From: JBDWFY01 sp964291365
GTDB taxonomy: Bacteria; Pseudomonadota; Alphaproteobacteria; Rhizobiales; Stappiaceae
NCBI GenBank assembly: GCA_964291365.2
Contig: OZ219989.1
Span: 992,001-1,056,000, forward strand
DNA: 64,000 bases
Direction of reading: 5' to 3'
Position 1 is the stretch's first letter. Each line of letters starts with the position of its first letter. Positions 35,822 to 43,985 of the stretch are shown here, in pieces. The translations under genes and the position numbers were made by a program. The notes beneath the pieces are model-generated. The model saw nothing but the letters and a program-made list of their open reading frames with translations. It was not told the DNA's origin and did not search any database.

Positions 35822-36376
35822 TTAAGCAAGGGTTAAAAAAAGTGCTTGGCTATCACCACAGATTTTTTGACTCAATACTACAAATCCTACGGGGATTTCA
35901 ATATTTGATTTGACATCTTCTTCAATGACGCAAAGTGAATTTGGTGTTAACCAGTTTCCAAACTGTGCTGACTTTAACGCCAGTTCACTCAATCCTTTGC
36001 TGTAAGGTGGGTCAAGAATTACTAAGTTAAATGGTTTTAGTGCACCTACTGGACCAAGTCGGGTGACATCGCGTCGAAATACTTTTGTTGATCCCTCTAA
36101 GCTAAGTTTTTCAATGTTGGAACGTATGAGTGCACGTGAGTTTGCGGATGAATCAACAAATAAGCAAAATTTTGCGCCACGACTTATTGCTTCAAGTCCA
36201 TTGGCACCGGAACCAGCAAATAAATCTAGCACTCTAGCGTTTTCAAGCGTAAAATTTGGATGATGTTGTAACACATTAAATATAGTTTCACGCATACGGT
36301 CTGAAGTTGGACGAATTGAATTATTTGACGGCGATTCTATTCGTGTTCCTTTAAATTTTCCTGCAATAATCCGCAT
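35822..36376 (-). CDS. rsmD: 16S rRNA (guanine966-N2)-methyltransferase
   Basis: 184-aa SAM-dependent methyltransferase modifying G966 of 16S rRNA. Starts with the family's MRIIAGKFKGTRI, then RPTSDRMRETIFNVL, the SAM-binding VLDLFAGSGANGLEAISRG near 48 and the catalytic DPPY motif in NLVILDPPYSKG near 122. It begins 2 bases after the pseudouridine synthase gene ends, so the two form one transcription unit, as is common. Confidence 0.95.
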   Translation of the reverse strand: MRIIAGKFKGTRIESPSNNSIRPTSDRMRETIFNVLQHHPNFTLENARVLDLFAGSGANGLEAISRGAKFCLFVDSSANSRALIRSNIEKLSLEGSTKVFRRDVTRLGPVGALKPFNLVILDPPYSKGLSELALKSAQFGNWLTPNSLCVIEEDVKSNIEIPVGFVVLSQKICGDSQALFLTLA

Positions 36377-36378
36377 TA

Positions 36379-37476
36379 CTATTTTCCACCCTTACTGCGA
36401 TTGAATGTTTTCTTAGGTGCTGACCTTTGATTTTGAGGTCTTTGTTTATTACGTCTGGTGTTATTTGAATGTTGCTTTGTAGAGCTATCAAACGGACTAG
36501 ATTTGTCAGATTTTTTCGACTGATGGCTATGCAATTTTGAACTGTTGGAACTTCTATTATGTCTATACTTTCGCCTACCTTTATCAGAGGTAGATAATTT
36601 TTTGGTTTTTAGCCCTGAGAGTCTCTTAGACTTTGGCTGGTCAGGTGAATTAAAGCGAAAAACAAGTCCAGCGTCAGCAATTTGCGATTCACTTAAATAA
36701 TTGATAATTTCATTTTGTTCAATTTCAATGACTTGACCAACTGGTAACTCGTTAAGATTGTAAGGACCATATGAAATACGGATTAAACGATTTACTTGCA
36801 ACCCCAAATGCTCTAGCACATTTTTAACTTCGCGATTTTTACCCTCGCGCAAACCGATTGTTAGCCAGCAATTATCTTTTGTTGCTCGATCAAGAGTTGC
36901 TACAATTGATCCATAAAACATTCCACCAATTGACAATCCATCCTTTAATAAGTTCAATTGTTCTTGTTGGATTCGACCATATGCTCTCACTCGATACTGC
37001 CGAAGCCAACCAGTTGCGGGTAATTCAAAAATACGCGCCAAGCCCCCATCGTTAGTTAGCAATAACAAACCCTCGGTGTTAAAGTCAAGTCGTCCAACAC
37101 TCACCACACGAGGTAAATTACTTGGTAATTTAGAATAAACCGTAGGTCGTCCTTCTGGGTCCTTGTTGGAAGTTATAACACCTCGTGGTTTGTGAAACAT
37201 CCATAATCGTGTTGGTTCAATATTCGGGATCAGATTACCGTCAACTAGAATTTTATCTTTAGATGTGACTAACGTTGCTGGAGTTATTATCTCCTGCCCA
37301 TTTAGTTTTACTCGTCCACTTTGTATCCAACTCTCCGCCTCACGGCGGGAGCACAAACCAGCGCGCGCGATGACTTTCGCAATCCGTGATGAATTTTCAC
37401 TACGTTTTGTATTGTTAGAGGGGGCTAAATTTTGTCGTGGATTTTGAGTCTTAGACATAGCAGTTGAAATTTGCAT
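36379..37476 (-). CDS. rluB: RluB/RsuA-family pseudouridine synthase
   Basis: 365-aa rRNA pseudouridine synthase. N-terminal S4 RNA-binding domain: RIAKVIARAGLCSRREAESW, GRVKLNG. Catalytic domain: LWMFHKPRGVITSNKDPEGR and VGRLDFNTEGLLLLTNDGG with the catalytic Asp; later LREGKNREVKNVLEHLG. The last 90 residues are a very basic Ser/Lys/Asn-rich tail, likely disordered and RNA-binding, a common feature of alphaproteobacterial members. Start uncertain (ATG 37476 or the ATG six codons later); neither has a clear ribosome-binding site. Assignment to RluB rather than another RsuA-type enzyme is by size and context. Confidence 0.88.
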   Translation of the reverse strand: MQISTAMSKTQNPRQNLAPSNNTKRSENSSRIAKVIARAGLCSRREAESWIQSGRVKLNGQEIITPATLVTSKDKILVDGNLIPNIEPTRLWMFHKPRGVITSNKDPEGRPTVYSKLPSNLPRVVSVGRLDFNTEGLLLLTNDGGLARIFELPATGWLRQYRVRAYGRIQQEQLNLLKDGLSIGGMFYGSIVATLDRATKDNCWLTIGLREGKNREVKNVLEHLGLQVNRLIRISYGPYNLNELPVGQVIEIEQNEIINYLSESQIADAGLVFRFNSPDQPKSKRLSGLKTKKLSTSDKGRRKYRHNRSSNSSKLHSHQSKKSDKSSPFDSSTKQHSNNTRRNKQRPQNQRSAPKKTFNRSKGGK

Positions 37477-37556
37477 AAAATTAGTTGCGAATTAGATTGA
37501 AACAAGTGGATTGAACTGTATTATAGCTATTTTTTGAAATAAAATGAAGGTAAATA

Positions 37557-38309
37557 ATGGTTCTTGAATTGGCCACGATTTCAAATCTGTCACTTTTTGC
37601 GTTCGCTTTTTTCATGGCATCATTTGTCAAGGGAATAACAGGATTGGGGTTTTCGACTACCTGTTTGGCGATATTAGCGATTTTTGTTGGCGTAAAAACA
37701 GCTCTTCCATTAATTATAATACCTTCGCTGGTGAGCAATATTGTAGTGATGGTAGATGCTGGACAATTTCGACCAGTACTGAAAAGATTTTGGCCACTCT
37801 ATGTTTCGGCAATTCCGGGAGTTGTTATTGGACTCATTTTCTTAAGTCTAGTCGAAACTGTTTTTCTGGGTGCAATTCTGGGAAGTGTGTTGATTATATA
37901 TAGTATATTCGCATTATTGCAACCAGAATTTAAACTGTCAACGCGATTTGAAAAACCGCTTTCACCTCTCACTGGATTTTTTACGGGAGTGATAAACGGG
38001 ATCTCAGGTTCGCAAGTAATGCCAGTATTACCATTTTTGATGTCGTTGCACCTAACAAAGGATCAATTTGTACAAGCTATCAATTTATCGTTTTCAATAT
38101 GTACGTTAATAATGATTGTTGGACTCAATCAACTGAACTTAATTTCGTTTGAAACTATGGCAATTTCAGTCGTAGGAGTGATACCAATGTTAATTGGCTT
38201 AAAGATTGGCTCAATAGTACGAGAAATGTTGTCACAAAATATATTTCGAATTTTAGTACTCTGCTTTTTGATATTTTCTGGAATTGTATTGATATTTAAG
38301 TTGCTTTAA
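37557..38309 (+). CDS. TSUP (TauE/SafE) family permease
   Basis: 250-aa inner-membrane protein with about eight hydrophobic segments. The first repeat contains FFMASFVKGITGLGFSTTCL and the second LTGFFTGVINGISGSQVMPV, matching the two GxxGxG-type motifs of the sulfite exporter TauE/SafE family. The substrate is not evident; relatives move sulfite, sulfoacetate or other organic anions. AAGG lies before the ATG. It precedes tadA by 33 bases on the same strand. Confidence 0.88.
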   Translation: MVLELATISNLSLFAFAFFMASFVKGITGLGFSTTCLAILAIFVGVKTALPLIIIPSLVSNIVVMVDAGQFRPVLKRFWPLYVSAIPGVVIGLIFLSLVETVFLGAILGSVLIIYSIFALLQPEFKLSTRFEKPLSPLTGFFTGVINGISGSQVMPVLPFLMSLHLTKDQFVQAINLSFSICTLIMIVGLNQLNLISFETMAISVVGVIPMLIGLKIGSIVREMLSQNIFRILVLCFLIFSGIVLIFKLL

Positions 38310-38342
38310 ATTTCAAAATTTAGAAAGATATTTGGGGTAAAG

Positions 38343-38804
38343 ATGAATCTTGAAAATAGCGGATTTATGGATGTTGCACTTGAAGAAGCTCGCAAATCTA
38401 GTGTGCTAGGTGAAGTTCCTGTTGGCGCATTAATTGTTGCCGACGGATCAATTGTCGCGAAAGCGGGAAATCGAATAATTAAGAACTGTGATCCAAGTGC
38501 TCATGCTGAAATATTGGCAATACGTAGAGCTTGTGAAGTACTAAAAACCGAGCGACTTGTTGGTTGCGACCTTTATGTAACACTTGAACCTTGTGCGATG
38601 TGTGCTGGTGCTATTTCATTGGCACGAATTAAGAGACTTTATATTGGAGCAACAGACAAAAAAGGTGGTGCGGTATTAAATGGTGTTAAGTTTTATAGTG
38701 ACTCAACTTGTCACCATCGTCCGGAGGTATATTCAGGTTTTCTTGAAACTGAGTCAGCGAAGCTCCTAAAACAATTTTTTGCTACTAAACGCGTGAAAGA
38801 ATAA
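38343..38804 (+). CDS. tadA: tRNA-specific adenosine deaminase
   Basis: Converts A34 to inosine in tRNA-Arg(ACG). 153 aa. Zinc site: HAEILAIRRAC near residue 57 with the proton-shuttling Glu, and TLEPCAMCAGAISLARI near 87 (PCxxC). The N-terminal FMDVALEEARKSSVLGEVPVG is typical. The ribosome-binding site TTGGGGTAAAG precedes the ATG. Element B begins 41 bases after its stop. Confidence 0.95.
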   Translation: MNLENSGFMDVALEEARKSSVLGEVPVGALIVADGSIVAKAGNRIIKNCDPSAHAEILAIRRACEVLKTERLVGCDLYVTLEPCAMCAGAISLARIKRLYIGATDKKGGAVLNGVKFYSDSTCHHRPEVYSGFLETESAKLLKQFFATKRVKE

Positions 38805-38999
38805 CCAGTTCTTTACTGTGTTACCTGAGAAGTTAAGTTATTTTGGGGATTTATATACAATGTGCCGCAAAAGTAAAATGACTATTAATTGCCCTTTACA
38901 AAATTAATTGGCGAAAAATTGTTTTCAATTAGAAATTGTCCAAGTAGAAATTTTTGTCCCCAGGATAGTTTATCGTGGTTTATTCATTGAATAATCTCC

Positions 39000-39179
39000 T
39001 TACCAGTCATCTCGTGTGGATCGTAACCCACCAGAAAATATGGAACCAAAAGCTTGGAATCCGCACATAGCTTCATCTCTACCACGCTCTCGGCAATCTT
39101 CATAGGTTTGTTGAGGATTAACTTCACAAGCCACAATAAATAATCCCATTACTAGGATCGTTAATAGTCGTTTAATCAT
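39000..39179 (-). CDS. Small lipoprotein carried by element B
   Basis: 59-aa protein, below usual gene-calling size. N-terminus MIKRLLTILVMGLFIVAC is a complete lipoprotein signal: basic start, hydrophobic core and lipobox FIVAC, giving a mature peptide of about 42 residues starting at Cys18. The mature part has two more cysteines (YEDCRERGRDEAMCGFQAFG) that might form a disulfide, then a Gly/Arg-rich end. AAGGA is 9 bases before the ATG. I do not recognise a family. Its presence inside a transposable element with an intact signal makes it a cargo gene rather than noise. Confidence 0.72.
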   Translation of the reverse strand: MIKRLLTILVMGLFIVACEVNPQQTYEDCRERGRDEAMCGFQAFGSIFSGGLRSTRDDW

Positions 39180-39330
39180 TCAATTATATCCTTTGGTTAA
39201 TTTTGTTGTTGGTTAGATTAAATTACAGGGAAAAATCTGGAAATAAATGCGACAAATCGTCACATCGTAAATAAGAAAATCGAATGCATTCTTGTCCCTC
39301 CACTTTGACTTTCAGATTTATAATTTTTAA

Positions 39331-39364
39331 CATTATGTTCATTTTGTTGAATGTTGCATGAGGT
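39331..39364. repeat. Copy 3 of the internal A/B repeat
   Basis: Starts CATTATGTTCATTTTGTTGA and ends in ATGTTGCATGAGG; corresponds to 33019-33053 and 35578-35612 in element A, showing that A and B share internal as well as terminal sequence. Confidence 0.6.
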
Positions 39365-39494
39365 TCAATTTTTGCTCCTGAGGATTATTTTTTTATTTTG
39401 TAATTAGCACCGTGAATTTATCTGCGCAAATTAATTTTTGTCAAGCGCAATTAATTGTCATTTTTACTTTTGCGGCACATTGTATATAAGTCCC

Positions 39495-40337
39495 TTATTT
39501 TGCTATGAATAATTGTTCATCAGGTAATGAATTTTCAATCTGCTTCATGGTCTGTTCCTTGATAAACTTGGTGACTTTGAGGATATTCTGTACTTTCATA
39601 AAATCTAATACGCGAATTTTTGGTATATCTGGTTTAATGAGAATATCCGGTTGATTTAGCTTGAGATTCTGTTGGATAATATTTTGCATTAGAATTTGCG
39701 TTGCACCAAAAAAAGCCTCAGTTGTTGAAGGAGCTTTACGATGAACTTTATTTTGCGGAGTTCCAGTAACATCTACAGCAATAGTAAAATCAATATCCTT
39801 TGGCAATAAATCAATCGGCAATGGATTGGCCATTCCACCATCAACCATAAAAGTTTCTTTTACTTTTACTGGACGAAAAATTACCGGGATTGCAATAGAA
39901 GCTGCAACTGCTTGTTTTAAATCTCCAGTTTGAATTTTTACTGCACTACATTGGTAATAATCTGTCGCTACCACAGTTAACGGAATCAATAAGTCATCAA
40001 ATGTTGCGGGAATATTATTTCCAACAAATAGTTCTAAGGCTTGCATGGCATCAAATTGAGAAATATTGCTGAACCCAAAAGATCCGGAAAATCTTCGTAG
40101 TTTCCAAAGTTTTGCCATAACTTTTGGAGGGTATCCTAAATTTTCGATTGCAACTTCTTTTATTTCTTCTCCAGTTTGTCCGGCCGCGAAACTCGCACCT
40201 AATATAGAACCAATGGAACAACCCACAATCGCGCTAGGTTGGATCTTTAATTCATTCAAAGCTTCAAGAACATGAATATGAGCTAGTCCACGCGCACCTC
40301 CACCACCTAAAACAAGACCAATTTTTGGAGTAGCCAT
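39495..40337 (-). CDS. Patatin-like phospholipase (RssA type)
   Basis: 280-aa patatin-family serine hydrolase. The oxyanion loop GLVLGGGGARGLAHIHVLEA is at the N-terminus, the nucleophile elbow is GCSIGSILGASFAAG near 40 and the catalytic Asp is in MVDGGMANPLPID near 168. No signal peptide, so cytoplasmic. AAGG precedes the start. The target duplication made by element B covers its stop codon, so the insertion lies exactly at the 3' end of this gene without changing the protein. Physiological substrate unknown. Confidence 0.9.
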   Translation of the reverse strand: MATPKIGLVLGGGGARGLAHIHVLEALNELKIQPSAIVGCSIGSILGASFAAGQTGEEIKEVAIENLGYPPKVMAKLWKLRRFSGSFGFSNISQFDAMQALELFVGNNIPATFDDLLIPLTVVATDYYQCSAVKIQTGDLKQAVAASIAIPVIFRPVKVKETFMVDGGMANPLPIDLLPKDIDFTIAVDVTGTPQNKVHRKAPSTTEAFFGATQILMQNIIQQNLKLNQPDILIKPDIPKIRVLDFMKVQNILKVTKFIKEQTMKQIENSLPDEQLFIAK

Positions 40338-40510
40338 TTTTGATTGACCTTAATAAATTTTGTTCACACAATTACTGCCAAAGTTTGCAATTAAATTGGC
40401 TGAATTTGGAAACTGAAAGAGCAAATCAGGTTACACATATAGTAATTTTTGTTCAAGCAGAAATGTTATGTTATGCGGATCTTGGTGTCAAGTTTCGTTT
40501 GTAACCTCTT

Positions 40511-41403
40511 GACCTATATCAGTGCGATAAAATTTGTCTTCCCACTCAATAGTATCAATTGATTTATAAATGATTTCTCTTACTTATTGAAATGATTCAC
40601 CACGAGCGGTAACATTTAGTACACGTCCGCCATTTGCCAATAGTACTCCATCTTGAATTGTCGTACCAGCATGAAAAATCTCCAAGTTGGGATTTGAACT
40701 TGCGGCTGATAGTCTTTTGATTGGGGTATGCTTATTGTATTCACCAGGATAACCTTTTGCCGCCAATACAACAGTCATCGCTACACCGTCATACCAGTTG
40801 AGTTCAATTTGGTTAAGAGTACTATTCGCTGCGGATTTAAAAATTTCAAGTAAATCAGATTGCAATAGCATCATCAAAACTTGGCACTCTGGGTCACCAA
40901 ATCGCACATTGTATTCAATTAGTTTAGGTCCACTCTCTGTTAACATAAGTCCTGCATATAATACTCCCTTGAAGGGTTGACCATTCGCTTTCATATAAGC
41001 AATGGTTGGTTGAATAATTTTATTTATTGACTCTTGTTCCAAAGCAGAGTTCATTTTTGGGGCTGGTGAAATTGCACCCATCCCACCAGTATTTGGTCCT
41101 ATATTATTATCATAGGCGCGTTTATAGTCTTGTGCCGTTAAGAGTGGCAAAATATTTTCGCCATCGGATAATACGAAGAGGCTTGCTTCAGGACCAAAAA
41201 GACACTCTTCAATGACAATTTCTGTGTTTGATTGTCCAAATTTGCCTGATAGGCAATCTTCAATTGCAGTAATCGCATCGGATTCAGATTGAGCGACAAC
41301 TACACCCTTACCGGCCGCTAATCCATCTGCTTTAATAACTATTGGGGCACCTTCTTGTTTGAAATAGTCTATTGCTGAGACTATTTCGGAAAAGTATTGA
41401 CAT
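40511..41403 (-). pseudogene. Truncated second copy of the purD 3' part
   Basis: About 890 bases homologous to 44012-44903 within the complete purD. It lacks the first ~140 codons and has no start. Over the 187 residues from PLLTAQDYKRAY to RGESFQ I count 5 differences from the complete PurD. A CAA-to-TAA change after RGESFQ truncates it, while the following codons (VREI) are still readable. Similarity stops abruptly at both ends. The copy lies downstream of the full gene, with a 2.6-kb defence-like module between them. Confidence 0.92.
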
Positions 41404-41560
41404 TTGAATGAAAGATTGGAGGAAATTTAGAATTTACGGTATCACTATTCAAAGTAAGAATTTCTAGGTAAAACAACTAACTGGAATAAGTGAATGTAAT
41501 AGTTTATTGAAGACTAAAAAATCAATTTATTGCGAGAGAAACTCTCATGGTTTGGATTAT

Positions 41561-42070
41561 CTAATTTGTAAAATAACCTAAATTAATACTAGATTTACCC
41601 TTTAGTGAAATTGCGGAGTTTCTTGGAATAATTACTCTCTTTATGTTCATATTTATTGCGATATTATCTCCATTCTCTTCTTCAGTAGAAGTGATTAAGC
41701 TCATGTAAATGTCTTTATTATCAGGAACATTGTGATAATATCGTAACTCACTTTCGTTTATTTTGGAATGTCCCCAGTGCGACTGTTGAAATAAAAAGTT
41801 ATATTTATAACACTTCTTACCTTTTTGCACTAAAAACCATCGAGTAAAATTCTTGTCGAGTTCAAAAATTTTGCTAGATTTTTGACGACGAATTATACCT
41901 TTTGATACTTCAAATACTTGAAAGGCCTTTGAAATGTCAGCACCTGCTAATACGGCAAGTTCTTTTCGCTTCAATAATTTTTTAGGACTAGAATAAGGTG
42001 TTCCGTTCAATACAAAATTAAAAGGATTATTTTGTCTCTTTGTATCATTGATTTTGGTTTGAATATTCAT
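41561..42070 (-). CDS. Hypothetical protein with possible ubiquitin-like domain
   Basis: About 169 aa from the ATG at 42070 (GGAAA before it). Residues about 20-85 read PFNFVLNGTPYSSPKKLLKR, then ELAVLAGADISKAFQVFEVS, then KIFELDKNFTRWFLVQKG. The layout (strand, NG turn, helix ELAxLAGxD, strand, acidic loop, final RxF strand) resembles the beta-grasp multi-ubiquitin domain of bacterial Ubl systems. The C-terminal half is unrecognised and there is no GG tail. It is divergent from the OLD-like gene across an AT-rich gap. The fold match is a weak visual inference; otherwise it is a hypothetical protein. Confidence 0.5.
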   Translation of the reverse strand: MNIQTKINDTKRQNNPFNFVLNGTPYSSPKKLLKRKELAVLAGADISKAFQVFEVSKGIIRRQKSSKIFELDKNFTRWFLVQKGKKCYKYNFLFQQSHWGHSKINESELRYYHNVPDNKDIYMSLITSTEEENGDNIAINMNIKRVIIPRNSAISLKGKSSINLGYFTN

Positions 42071-42316
42071 CTTGATTTCCAAAAATTGAGTTTGGTAAAA
42101 TAATATAATAATAAAATTAATTTTTCAAGTTTGATTTACAAATTTTTTAATTTTTAATTGTCACTAATACAAAATCATTGTTAAAATTGATGCTTACAGA
42201 AAATGTAATTTTTGAAAAATTGTATAATTTAAAATTTTATATTTGATTATTGATCTAATTTAAAATATAGTCAATTTTTTTCAAATCAAATGCTTCTATA
42301 ACTGAGGGAAGTCTTA

Positions 42317-43870
42317 ATGAAATACCGAATTAGTAATTTAGATCGCAATTTACAAAATTGGTTTTTTAAGAATGAGAATCATTCACCGGTTACATCCATT
42401 GAATTGGTAAGAGGAAATATTAGATCATTATATCCACATAAAGTAGATTTTGAATACCCCATTACCGCTATTGCTGGAGTGAATGGGGCAGGTAAAACAA
42501 CAATATTAGCAATGCTTGCTCAGACTTACATAAGACATATTCGTGGAAGTATTTTCAATGATAAGGAAACTGAAAATGACCCTTTAGAGCTTCAGTTGTT
42601 AAATACAGGTAATGATTATTCGTCAGATGAGTTGGATATTAGCTGCCAGATTAGAACCTCAAAGAAGTCAAGTGCAGATAAATCTAATCAGTCTTCCAAT
42701 CAAGCTAGTACAACAGTGTCACAGGATTTAAAAAAAAACGTGTTCTTTTTAGGACTGAATCGACGAGTACCTTATGTGGAACGATTAAGGCTAAGTAGTG
42801 GAGATCTAAATCAAGACGAATTAACTATTGAGAACGAGAGCAAAATTTCTGAAATTGCTTCACGTATTTTTGGAAGAGAATATAATTCATACACACACAA
42901 TTCGGAGACTGACGGGCCATCAAACAGTGTAAAAATTGGTGATGTATTTTATACAGGAATAGATATGGGGACGGGAGAGAGTGTAGTTTTCCATTTGCTT
43001 GAAACAATAATTGGTTCGAAAAATCATCAATTAATTCTAATTGATGAAATTGAATTAGGTTTACACGAGAGTGCACAACGAAAATTAATAGATGAGTTGA
43101 AAAAACTTTGCAAGGATAAAAAATGTCAGATAATATTTACAACCCATTCAAAACCAATATTGGACAGTCTGCCCCCATTTGGCCGATTGTATGTCATATC
43201 TGGAGATCAGCAGACGTTTATTAGGTATGGAGTTTCAGCTGATCATGCCTCTATGTTGATGGGGGATGATAAATCTACTGAGCTTAATGTTTTCGTAGAA
43301 GATGAAGTAGCAAGAGATATCGTGTTAGCTTGGCTCGATGATGAGACACGTAGACGAATCAATGTAATACCAATTGGTTCAATAGATTTCGTATTAGATC
43401 AAATGGCTGCGTGTTTTCGAGAAAATCGTTTAAATTGTATGTGTATTCTAGATGGTGATATTAGGAAAAGCGTTAAAAAATGTGTAAAGTCAATCATAGA
43501 TAAGACTGGAAAAGAAGATAAAGACGGAATTATTGAAGAATGGGCAACGGCTAGAATTGCGAAATTACCCGGTAAGTTTAGTCCCGAAAAGTGGTTGTTT
43601 GATCGAGTACTTTCACATTTCAAACGAAAAAATAAGACGGCAATTCACAGTTTGAAAAGTTCGTTACAAGTAAATTGTGAGTCTCGTCTGCATCAACTGC
43701 TTAAAAAAGCTTACTTAGAAGACACTCACGATATGTTTTTTGAACTTAGCAATTCTCTTAAATTTGAAGAGGTTAAGGTTCGTATATTGATTTTGGATTC
43801 AGTTAAACGTAGCTATCCACGCGCATTATCTAGTATTTCGAATGAGATTTTGAAATTATTAAAGGAATAG
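42317..43870 (+). CDS. OLD-like ATPase-TOPRIM nuclease
   Basis: 517-aa single-chain protein with an ABC/AAA-type ATPase (about 1-310) and a TOPRIM-like region (about 325-440). Motifs: Walker A GVNGAGKTTI near 55, signature-like DMGTGESVVF near 217, Walker B LILIDEIELGLHE near 238, H-loop FTTHSKPIL near 274; then ELNVFVEDEVARDIVLAW with the TOPRIM Glu and CMCILDGDIRKS with the DxD pair. This is the arrangement of OLD-family nucleases used in phage defence. GAGGGAAG is close to the ATG. It sits between two copies of purD sequence, on the opposite strand from purD. The C-terminal 80 residues are unassigned. Confidence 0.82.
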   Translation: MKYRISNLDRNLQNWFFKNENHSPVTSIELVRGNIRSLYPHKVDFEYPITAIAGVNGAGKTTILAMLAQTYIRHIRGSIFNDKETENDPLELQLLNTGNDYSSDELDISCQIRTSKKSSADKSNQSSNQASTTVSQDLKKNVFFLGLNRRVPYVERLRLSSGDLNQDELTIENESKISEIASRIFGREYNSYTHNSETDGPSNSVKIGDVFYTGIDMGTGESVVFHLLETIIGSKNHQLILIDEIELGLHESAQRKLIDELKKLCKDKKCQIIFTTHSKPILDSLPPFGRLYVISGDQQTFIRYGVSADHASMLMGDDKSTELNVFVEDEVARDIVLAWLDDETRRRINVIPIGSIDFVLDQMAACFRENRLNCMCILDGDIRKSVKKCVKSIIDKTGKEDKDGIIEEWATARIAKLPGKFSPEKWLFDRVLSHFKRKNKTAIHSLKSSLQVNCESRLHQLLKKAYLEDTHDMFFELSNSLKFEEVKVRILILDSVKRSYPRALSSISNEILKLLKE

Positions 43871-43985
43871 TATAGACATTGCTTAGTTCTTTGAAACACC
43901 ATAGAAACATTTGAATTGGATGAATTGAGTTGGTACAATAATTTTTTAAATTGTACAAAAATATTGTGTAAATTAATATTATGAG

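Larger units (their letters stand above)
38846..39494. mobile_element. Element B: 649-bp MITE-like insertion with cargo gene
   Basis: Short element between tadA and the patatin gene. Ends are inverted: left GGGATTTATATACAATGTGC, right reversed GGGACTTATATACAATGTGC; similarity extends about 70 bases inward, through TGCCGCAAAAGTAAAA and TTAATTGC. It is flanked by a perfect 8-bp target duplication TTATTTTG (38838-38845 and 39495-39502). No transposase is present, so it would have been moved in trans. The same ends bound element A. It carries one small lipoprotein gene on the minus strand. 8-bp duplications and GG-starting ends occur in families such as IS1595, IS6 and ISL3; the family here is undecided. 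Confidence 0.85.

Noticed and set aside
37481..37738. 85-codon minus-strand frame upstream of the rluB-like gene
   Set aside because: Overlaps the well-supported TSUP gene on the other strand and has no family features.
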